A DNA stretch of 64,000 nt, from contig CM035806.1 of NCBI GenBank assembly GCA_020466095.1, positions 51,003,783 through 51,067,782 on the forward strand, in the 5' to 3' direction. The translations under genes and the position numbers were made by a program. This document shows positions 1-10,200 of this stretch, piece after piece. Origin of the DNA: Chlorops oryzae. Lineage: Eukaryota > Arthropoda > Insecta > Diptera > Chloropidae. Position 1 is the first letter of the stretch. The number at the start of each line of letters is the position of its first letter. The notes under the pieces were generated by a model. It was not told the DNA's origin. It did not search any database and saw only the letters and a list, made by a program, of their open reading frames with translations.

Positions 1-109
1 GAAAAATTTGAAACATTGTAATAAAAAAATAACAGATTTCGGCAAACGGCTGTAAACAGGTCCCTCTGCAGGCTTCAGAAAAGAGATACTTTTAAAATTA
101 TGCCACTCT

Positions 110-962
110 GGGAGCGTCCATAAATGATGTCACGCATTTTTTGCGATTTTTAGACCCCCTCGCCCCCCTTTGTCTCAAACCTGTTACATATGAGCTAACC
201 CCCTCCCCCCCTGTGTCACGTCACAATTAATATGAAAAAACAGTATAGGCCAATTCACAATTAATGCTAATTTAAGGTTAAATATGCTAACATGTTTTTT
301 TATATGGAGTTTGACATCTCACGCCTACTTTAACACATTAAACCTTAAATTAGCTTGCACTTTGTGACACATATCACTAATTTATAAATATGATGCTATT
401 TTTCATATAAAAAAATTAATGTAACAAAATCTTTATTTTATATTTTGTTTGTAGTAACAACGGTAACAACGTTTTCTTCCTTAGTAACAGTTTTATTTTT
501 AAGAGCAAAAATAATTTTTGTCACTTAAAATGGAACCTCTGCGGATGAATTTAATTTACATGAAAAATATTATGAATTTGTGCAAGAAACTAATTAATTA
601 ATTTATAAATGTAATACTATTTTCATACATTTTTAAAATAATAAATTAGTTTTTTGCACAAATTCATAATGTTTTTCATGTAAACTAAATTCATCCGAGG
701 AGTCTCAAAATAGGTGTTAAAATTTTTTTTCCCCATATATTGAATATTATCGGATCGTATAAAGATATGCCTTTTCCAATTGATTTTCAGACCCTTAAAT
801 AGGCTTCATAAGTTTCATTTTTTTAAACAAATTTTACTATGAAAAGTGTGACATAACATGCTTGGGAACCCCCCCTCCACCCTATGTCACAAAACTGTCA
901 CAGATGAGCTGACCCCCTCCCCCCCCCCCCCACCAAACGTGACATCATTTATGGACGCTCCC
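110..962. mobile_element. Foldback/MITE-like DNA element with 24-bp perfect terminal inverted repeats
   Basis: Positions 110-133 (GGGAGCGTCCATAAATGATG...) are the exact reverse complement of 939-962, and TCT flanks both ends as a possible 3-bp target duplication. C-rich stretches (CCCCCTCCCCCC) sit just inside both ends. Two further inverted repeats lie inside: 264-284 with 337-355, and 542-597 with 643-697. No transposase reading frame is visible, so it is a non-autonomous element. A shorter relative with a similar terminus (GCCGTCCATATATTATGTCA) lies at 15119-15421. Superfamily not assigned. Confidence 0.8.
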
Positions 963-1271
963 TCTATTCTTTTGCAACCAATTTCAAAAATCGATTTTTT
1001 TTGCTTTCATATTTCGATATTGAAACTTTAAGCGCGTTTTTCTCCAACGGTGAACATCCTACAAGCAAAACCATCTAACGGATTGATTTGAAATATTATA
1101 TTAATATATCTTTCCACATGTAAATAGCTCTCGCAGGTACCAGAGTTGATAGTTTTCGAAAATATTTTCTTATTTTTTACGTTTTTTTTTTTTTAAAGCA
1201 AGATTTTCGAAACTTTTCTTCCACAATCCGATAATTTTTTTCATTAACGAAATTTAATTATTTGGGTACGA

Positions 1272-1516
1272 CAGTGCCGTAGCAACCATAGTGGCAAGAG
1301 GGGGATTTTCCCCCCCACGCATTTTTGTTTTTGCCCATGAAAAAAATTAAAAAAGGAGAATAAATAAATGACAATCGAAAAAACATGTATTGAAAGCGTG
1401 TATGTAATGTGGTTTTAATTAAAATAGACGTTAAAATTGAAAAAATAATTTTGCCCCCACGCAAATTAAAAAAATAATTTTGCCCCTCCACGCAAAACAG
1501 AATTGCTACGGCACTG
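1272..1516. mobile_element. hAT-type MITE (245 bp)
   Basis: Terminal inverted repeats CAGTGCCGTAGCAA at the left and its complement at the right. The flanking 8-mers GGGTACGA (1264-1271) and GGGTACGG (1517-1524) match at 7 of 8 positions. A CAGTG terminus with an 8-bp duplication is characteristic of the hAT superfamily. The interior has no coding capacity; the open frame on the - strand across it is an accident of composition. Confidence 0.8.
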
Positions 1517-1654
1517 GGGTACGGAAGATAATTCCATTGATTTTTGATTTTCAGACAACATGAACAGCTTCTACCACGTTCAATCCCACAGTCAATTTTT
1601 TTTTAATGTACAACAAAATATATCAGCAATAAAAAAAATAATTTGTTTATGCAG

Positions 1655-1709
1655 TTTAGGTTAGGTTTGGTTAGGCTAGGTTAGGTTATGTTATGTTAGG
1701 TTAGGTTAG
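1655..1709. repeat. Short degenerate (TTAGG)n array
   Basis: About eleven consecutive pentamers, mostly TTAGG with single-base variants (TTTGG, CTAGG, TTATG twice). It abuts the 3' end of the SINE at 1710-1906, so it may be the tail of that SINE rather than an independent array. TTAGG is the ancestral insect telomere unit, but flies are known to lack it at telomeres. Confidence 0.75.
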
Positions 1710-1906
1710 TGTGGCTGCCACCATTAAAGGTGAGATACTAAGGTGTCAAATAAGCCCGTTGTGATGCCACGAATAATGGGAAAACAAAGAGAAACAGAAA
1801 CAAAAAAAGCTACACAAACATCCACGACCTCAGCTGGGATTCGAATCCGGAGCCTCTCGCTTCGTAAATTCGCATCCCAACCAACTACGACACAGAGACC
1901 TACATA
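1710..1906 (-). mobile_element. tRNA-derived SINE
   Basis: Read on the - strand, the head has an A-box-like stretch (TAGTTGGTTGGGATGC, about 1875-1888) and a B box (GGATTCGAATCC, 1837-1848) at tRNA-like spacing. A body with GGTCGTGGATGTTTGTG follows, and then a 3' end containing GGTGGCAGCCAC. The same body and 3' end recur at 55268-55502, at 34026-34085 (3' part only) and at 7549-7690 (5' part only). Together they define one SINE family with four copies here. Confidence 0.75.
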
Positions 1907-3700
1907 AGTATTTCAATTTCCTATCCTTCTGACTTCCGAGGCAGACCCAAATTAATTTGAACTATGAACGGTGATTTTACCCGCAGACACAACGAAAAGG
2001 GTTACTTTGCCCAAAGATCCTTCTTTTTTGGAAACAAATTTGAGCTTTTAGGCCTTTTCATTTTACAATATAAACAAAGTGATACTTGAATATTCGACTT
2101 TTATCATTGAATAAAGTCAAGGGAACACTTACTTTACTTAATGGTCATACGAGCTGATAAGGTCTTTATAAAAATATATGTAGGTATGTTTATAAATAAA
2201 AGCAATATATGTACGTGCATAAAATACGAAAAGCATTTTGCAATATTTTCTGCCTCTCATTGTAATCATCGAAAGTGAAAAGAAAAAAGAAAAAAGAAAA
2301 GATGAAACAAAAAAGAGAGCATAAAGAAAACACGACTGGCTTTATCAAGGATACCGACATGTGTCGACGCCCCATAAAAGCAAAATATGCATATGCATAT
2401 GCTTCAAAAGCCATTCAGACTGATCTGCAAAGTCCCATATGCAAGTCAAAAAATCCAAGATATTAAAATAATAAATAATAAAAAAAACCGAAACAAAAAC
2501 AAAAAAGGTTGATTCTTGACTACGCTTATGAAAGGAAACAAAAAATTCAATAAAAATCCCCGTTTATTCGCATTCATTAATATGTCCATGCGAATTTATC
2601 ACACAATGTACAATGTATGTACATATGTAGGTAAATATGCCTGTGATTACTTGTGGCTAGCGATTCTTGTCTTGTGCTCTGATGCGCATGTCTTTTTTCG
2701 CATGAGGATCAGGTCGAATCGAATCGAATACAATCGCTTAACTTAACTTAACGTACCTATCTACACTTATGATACAGGCAATCGATGTGTACGTACATAC
2801 TTATTTTAAATCTAAGCATGTTTGTGTTAAGCTTTAAGCCATCGGCTTTAATATTTCAATCGAATTCGCTTTAGCCTGTTAACGACTTGAATACATAACA
2901 CTGAAGAGTCAAAATAATCAACATGATTCATGACGTCTTGACAGATGTTTTGTGGAAAACCCTAGTGCTAAAAAAAGATCATCGCTACTGGTTTATTTCG
3001 CTCTGGCAAAGATTAAACAAAACCAAAACAAAAAAACTTCGCTTTATTAGACACTCGATAAAATTAAATTATAAGAGATACAGGGTGCCTCAAATGGTCT
3101 TTAGCATATCGGGAAGAGAAATAATATGTGGGCATTTTTTTACCACGTTCAAAATTAAGGTCCAATTCAATTGGGGATCCATCAAACGAACGCACAAACT
3201 TCAATTTTTTGTTTGTTTTTTTTTTTTACTTAATACAGAGAATGAGGGATTTTTGAGTTTTGTTTTCTTTTGATGGCTTAAAACTGTCAACAAAGGCAAC
3301 AGGTATGTAAATATGTACCTACATATGTACATAGGTGCAAGAAGATTACATGAAGCTGTGATTCCCTTTGAGGACATTCAACTTTCGTCTTCAAACTATG
3401 TATGTTTGAGATGTCCCCCTCCCTCCACACTGTCATTTCAAACACAAAACACAAAAAAAAAAAATTCTCTAAAATTTTTTATTTATGTATTTCCCTCTCT
3501 TAAGATGCGTTACACAGATCGTTATGTAGATCGACTACCGATAGCACGGCGTATTAATTTGTTTTTCAAAAGCAGGCTTAAAACACCGACTTAAGACTCG
3601 ATTACTGGATTCTTCCTCTCTCTCTCTCTCCCTCTCATGCTCTCTGTGTGTCTTGCTGGCTCTTCTCTGTTTTGAATTGTAGAACTAAAACCGTTTTCGA
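1907..3700. other. Upstream intergenic stretch, no gene seen
   Basis: AT-rich sequence with A- and T-runs, repeated CATATG/TACATA words and a short CT-rich tract at 3612-3650. Open frames here (for example 2923-3273) have no recognisable domain, and their codon use follows the local base composition. It may hold distal regulatory DNA of the transferrin gene, but nothing specific can be supported. Confidence 0.5.
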
Positions 3701-3715
3701 GCTCAGGCAGTAAAC

Positions 3716-3748
3716 AAAAATATATGTTTTTGAAATCACTGAATCAGT
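3716..3748 (+). promoter_or_regulatory. Candidate core promoter of the transferrin gene
   Basis: A TATA-like word (AAAATATATG, about 3717-3726) is followed by TCAGTT at 3743-3748, which fits the arthropod initiator TCAGT. The spacing (T of TATA about 24 bp before the initiator A) is slightly short. Transcription from here would give a leader of about 230 nt before the ATG at 3975. Inference from motif only. Confidence 0.3.
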
Positions 3749-3974
3749 TCAAGAGAAACGTTCGATGTGAACGCTTGTTTTTCAAAAAAAAACTTTTAAA
3801 AAAATAGAAACTTTCAAAAAATTAACTGCAAAAACTTGTCGACGGATAATGACAATTCTATAAGTTCAAGTCGTTTGACAAGATTATAAAATTATAAAAA
3901 GAATATAAATATATTAATTTAAAAAAAAACAACTGAAACCCGTCCGAAGTGAAAATCGATTTTTGATCTTGAAG

Positions 3975-4148
3975 ATGAGAGTTCTATTGCGAGGTTCTTA
4001 CATTTTACTATTCTTATCAGTATTATGGCAAACCCGAGCGGATGTAATACCCAACGATGGTAAAAGTAAGTGACTTTAATATGGGAACTCATGCAGAGCC
4101 GCTCTTCAATGGCTTCTTGAATTAGTAACGGAAGTGATGTAATTCACA

Positions 4149-4217
<69 letters not shown>

Positions 4218-7200
4218 ATTCACCTTCAACATGTTTCAAACTGGGGTCCTCATAGAGAAATTTTAAACAAAAGTGCAGAGGTCATTTTTTCAAGTTGTTC
4301 AAAAAAAACTCGCAGGTTTCTTTAGCCGTTGGTGATCTAAAAATAATTTCAAAAAGTATTTTGCATTTCTAGTTTTCCATTTATTTTTTATTTTTTAAGA
4401 ATTGCATATTTCTTTTAAATTATTATTTTTTTCCCAAATAATGGAATGGTAAAACCTTTTAATGTCATGGGTTGATTGTATAGCAAATTATTTAAAAAAG
4501 AAAATAAAAAAAAAACCTAGCCCGGTGAAAAAAAATTTCGGCGGCTTAGAAAGATTTCCTTTGAAAATTCCAATGCACATTAAATGGTCCATTTAAGGGG
4601 TTCGACTCCCGAAACCAGTAAGAACCGATCTATTTTGAGTGAAAAATATCATCCAAACCCGTTATTTTTTATAAATAATTTCGCTAATTGAATTTGGAAG
4701 TCTCCTTGATTTTCTCAATAATCAATATAGATGAATACGCTGATCGTATATACATTTAGGTTCAACGTGAAAGAAGTGCTTTGAACAAGACCCTAATATT
4801 TTCTTCTTAACTCTGGAAGGGTATTGTTCGCCGAATCGATGAAGAGCATATTATTTTTCTCACATCGTCTAACTCAATTAATAATTTTTTAAAGTTATAA
4901 ACGTAAATAATTCGGCATTTACACATTTGACTTGATTTTGCCAAAAACTCCCTCAAAATAAGCGCCAAGTGTAAACGTCAGATTTTTTTTTTGTTTACAT
5001 AAAAATCGCTTTTTGAATCAAAAAAATGTTTTAAATTTTGACGTTAATTTTTTTATATAAACAGTCAAATGTGTTAATGCCCTCTAAATTTATTAATTAG
5101 CATTCTCCCCAAAAAAAAATTGACTTAAAAAACTGTCTTCGTCTATTCGATGAACAATACCTTATGTGTATAGCAATACACAATACCCCAGCGGGAAATT
5201 ATCTCCTGCATGACAAAGTCATCAGTGATATGATCGATGACATATAGGTGACAGTATCATGCATGAAAACTTGGGGGACATTTCATCGTAGAGGGGTGCT
5301 GTGCACGTGCTTTTCTCGATTACCGGTAAGAAACTTGTAAACATAGTGCAAGCCCGATGCCAGAGAGCTATGTAGGTACATAAGAGTTATGAGTAGATTT
5401 TGGGTGCCTTCGTAAAATTTTATATCAATAGGAAAGTTACAAATATATTTGATATCCTCAAATGTGCACGCCTGATCTGAAAGGGATATAGAAAGCTGCC
5501 AACTGAAAAATTATAAAAAAAAAACCTTTTACAGTTCAAGGGACCGAAAAAAATATTCGTTATAGGGAGAATTCATTATAAGGAGATAAACCGCACTAAA
5601 AATGTAGCCAAAAAGCCTTGAGAGAAATTCGCTGCAGAGGAGTTCTTTATAGAAAGTTTCGACTGTATAATCTTGATATCAGAAGTTAGAAATAAGAATG
5701 TCGCAAATCATTCGATCTGATGGTTATTCATATTGATGGCATTCTGTATGTTCCTTCGTAAGCCTTCTATTTTATTGAACACAGTTGTATATTTCGAATG
5801 ATTTATTTGCTTTGAAATGAATCAACTTAAAAAAAAAAAAAAAACTTAAGTAATAATTTCAAATTACACTTTTTTGACCAACCGGTTTTTAAGACATTCA
5901 ACAAATAGATAATATGTATACCCGCTTACAATCGAACCAAAAAAAAGTCATTGTTTCTCTTAAAATAACGAACATTGCCTTTTCTCCAGTTTCATTTATT
6001 TTGAAACTACATCTTGATAAAGAAGATCTTAGATATCACAGACGAAATGACTTGAAACGTATTAGTTTTTGATTTCTTGAATCATCACTTTATTGCACCG
6101 GTTCCTTGTCAGACCTCCACCTGTGATGCTTGTGATCTCACTTTTATTTGATTGACAGAAACTTAAGCTTACGAGCAAGTTCATTAAATGCAATTCTGAT
6201 TGCTTAGCTGAAATCTTAATCTTCAAGATTTATAACTTTTTGAATCGAAAGAGAAAGTTTATTCCGAATATTGAATATCAAGGAAGAGGGAGAGGGAGAG
6301 CGAGACTGAGGGGGAGAGAGTGATAGGGAGAGAGAGGGAGAGAGAGAGGGAGAGAGAGAGAGAGAAGAAAGGGGAGGGAGAGAGAGAAAGTGAGAGAGAG
6401 ATAGAGCCAGAGAGATAGATCGAGACAGAGAGATAGATCGAGACAGAGAGGCAAATATCGAAAAAAATTCAAGTGTATCAAGCAATGTGGCTTCTTCAAA
6501 AAATACAAAAAAAAAACTAGGTAATTAATTATATAATTATTTTACTTGATTTTTTCGAAATTTTTTTGCCACTAAGTTTGGTGGTCTGATTTTAATTTAA
6601 CTTTTATTTCGTCCCCCAGCTTTCGTTTGAAGCTTAACGCCAGCTTGCACGCGCGAAGAATGAAATTCTTAGTACATAATTAATTGTTTTTCGAAAATAT
6701 GTACAATCGATTTTTTTTATTTACTTATATGATACACTCGTACATTTATATGGGTACTTATTATTTCGGAAGCAATTCTCAGAAGCAACAAATCAAAAAC
6801 GATAAAATTCCCCCAAGTACGAATGCGTACACTGAATTTTTGAAATGCAAAACCAGTTTTAAAAAGCAAAAAAAAAAACCAATGGACTTGAAGTTTGTTT
6901 CTGCCCTCCACTCTTTCTTCTTACCATTTTTTTTTTTTTTTTTTTTGTCGGTGAGGGGAGCTCATAAATTGTGGTTTAAGGTTTTTGAATAATTAACAAT
7001 GGGATTTATCTCTACTTATACATATAATGAGCGTAGTCTCATTTAATTATTTGGAATTAATTGGAAGAAAACTCGACGGTCACTTCAAAGGTGGTTACAT
7101 CTTCAGCTTAGAGCTCGGGGAAGAGCGACGAGTGACGAGAAATAGATCGCAACTGTTAGAGATCACCTTTAGCGATCATTGATGCTTATCATGACGTCAC

Positions 7201-10200
7201 ACATCCATATGTATATGCTGAGCATAGTTGGAGAGATTTTTATTTACTTATTTATTTATTTTTTTCACTGCCAAGCGCAAGCTTGATTGCCTGAGAAAGG
7301 TGATTCGTGTACTTAGTACTTACAACTTGTGCTTTTCGTAGGGCATTAGGAAATTTCGATGTAATATTTTTAGAAACTCGACTCACGGCTCTTAATTGTT
7401 AGACAAATAATTACTTTGCTGTAGCGAGCATTAAGTGCGGGGAAATTTTATTTGATGGCTGTTTGTGAGTGGAAAAAGTCGGAAAGAAATATGCATCCCG
7501 GATTTACAATATCGATTGTGTGATAAGATAGAGATAATAGATAATAGAGACGATCTCCGTGGCGTAGCTGATTGAGATGCCACCTTGGGGTGGGAGAGGC
7601 TCCGAGTTCAACTTTTAGTTCGGTCGTGGATGTTGATGATGTTTGGTGTTGTGGATTTTTTCTGTCCTGGTTTTCTTCAAGAACCATTTCGACCGAAAGT
7701 CTCTGTTGATAGTGCCCTCATCTACAGTATGTGTAGCTATGTATGTACCTAGATGATTTATTATCACATTCCTAACAAATTACATACTCGTACAAGAAAA
7801 CAAGCAAAAATACTAAAATAATAAAAATAAAAGTAGATACATAATAAAAAACTAATAAAAATAAAATAAAATAATAAAAAAAAAAATAAACAGTAATAAA
7901 AAATATAACAAAAGTAATATAAATAAAGATAGAAGATAAATACTTATAATATGTATGTAAGTTGGAGTGGATATAAGTATCCATAATAAGAAGTATATAA
8001 AATATCACGAAATCCACGAAAAAGTCAACCGCATAGGTCAAAAATGAAATTGCAAAGAGAGAAGAGAAATTGTACAGAATATATTCTATGGAACTCCGAC
8101 TTCACGTTTTAAGTTTAATTCTTCAACTTAACGGTAGTTTTTGTTTGTTTTTTTTTCAATTTCGCGCAGCGAGCGCATTTGAGCAAAAATTTTGCAGTTT
8201 CATATCGCTCTTTTCGGTGATTGCGTGCGCTGGTGTCTCAAATAAATTCGAAAAAAACACTTTATTCAAACTTATTGATATATTGCTAATAAATATATAT
8301 ATACAATTGTCATCGACATACCGAGGTAAGTCTATTAAAATAAAGTAAAAAAATGTGTAACGCGTGCGTAACGAAATTGATATTTTTTCCAATAGAGGCT
8401 GTAATATAAGAAAATTTTTTTTCGAAAATGATGTTATGTGTGGATTTTGAGACGGTAAAGCTGATTGACAATTTTTTTTTTTATATCTGTATTGAAAAAA
8501 AATTTCACGCGTTACGCACATGTTACACTTTTTCTTCAGTACGTGTTTTTTTGACACAAAGGGTATTTCCCCCTGCAAGGGATTTTGAAGTTTTGTTAAA
8601 TTTTCGATAAGTTAAACCTAAAAACACTCCAGGAACCAATTTTTAAGTTTATTTTGCAGAGTGTCCTTGAGATATTCTTGAAAAATCCCTTTTGATAAGA
8701 CTTTTTTTTCCAAATTTTATATCTCAAAAAGTAATTACGGTAGAAAAATGAAAAAAATGGCTGATGATAATTAATTTAACCGAAAATGCAAAAACTTTTT
8801 TTTTTAATTTTACACTGAGAAAAAAATTCCCACAAAAATTAAAAAAAGAATTCATTAAATTTGTTCAGTATTTTACCGTTTTTGCGCCATTTTCTAGCTA
8901 TTTAAAAAAAATACCTTTAGGTATTAGCTTTTATTTAAAATAAAAATTATTAAAAGCAAAGGGTTACTTTTTGAGATAATTAGAAAAACGCAAGTGCACA
9001 TAAATAGATGCTCCCAGTACTAATATTCAATACAAACGTGCAAAAATTTTAGAAATTGGGTGGAAAGAAAGTGCGAAAAAAATTTTTTTTTTTCATTTCC
9101 AATAAAAGAGATTATAAAAAAAATTAGAGAATGTAAAGAATTTCAAGGTTTTAATACATATGAACACATGGTGTAACAGTGCGTAACGGATGTTACATGT
9201 GCGTAACGGAGCTTAAAGTTAAAAAAAGTTGTATTATAATTTTTTTTCTCAAATAACATAGCTACTAGTGTAATCTAGGATAACCTCTTATAGCTGTAAA
9301 AAAATATTAAAATTCTATCTGAAGTCAATTCACAGAAATTTCAGATAGAAGCTGACATAAAATTTCTAAAGGAGAAATTTTGTAACGCGTGCGTAATATG
9401 GCATTCAGACGGCATCGAAATCCCGGGATTTCGCCACTTTTGAGGATTTCAGCCGATATCCAGTCGAAATCCAGGGGATTTCCCATACAAATGAATGTCA
9501 AACGAAATCCGCTCAGAAATTGGATTTCAACGAAATCCCAAGAGAAATCCGGAACAAACTGAATGCAACTCTGTGTTTTTCGATATGTATCGAAGAAATG
9601 CTGCAACACTACATACTGTCAAATTTTGAAAAAACCAAAGTAAAGAAACAGGCAATGCTGCCAGACGCAAATGAAAAATTCTTTACGACTTTCCCTACCA
9701 CAAATATCGTTATATTTTTTTAAAATAATATGCCTCTTGCATACAAAATTGTATGAGTAGCCATGAATATGGTAGGCTAATATTTTTGAGAATCTTTCAG
9801 GGTAGTCTAGAACTCCGAATCGTACTAAAGTCATTTAAAATTTTGTTTTTTTTTTTTCAAATATAAGAAGTTTCTTTCAAAAATTAAGTTTTTTTGTTGT
9901 GGTTCAAGTAAAAATGATTTCATTAAAAATATGAATAGGCTTTATCTTGTAGCGGTAAATAAAACAGTTTTCAATTTATTCAAAAAAGCCTATACAAATA
10001 CTATTTCAATTTTCAAATTTGTAGACTATCGACGCTTAACGATAGCTTCGACCGAACTTTTTCACATAAACACAGGTTGGCATAGTTTTTATTTTGTCTT
10101 TTTAATTTTATGACAACCAAATTTATACAAAATTTATTAAATATTTTGGAATACATCATATATTCCGTACATTGGCCGATTTTAAGATATCTGTTCTTTT

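Noticed and set aside
1655..1709. An internal telomere or chromosome end
   Set aside because: Only about 55 bp of TTAGG-like units, within ordinary intergenic DNA and attached to a SINE; flies do not use TTAGG telomeres.
6216..6508. Two overlapping - strand open frames, very rich in Ser, Leu and Pro
   Set aside because: They are the translation of the GA-rich tract's complement, with no domain and no splice or start signals; two frames are open at once, as expected for a simple repeat.
7448..7687. 79-codon - strand open frame
   Set aside because: Lies across a SINE copy in antisense; no protein features.
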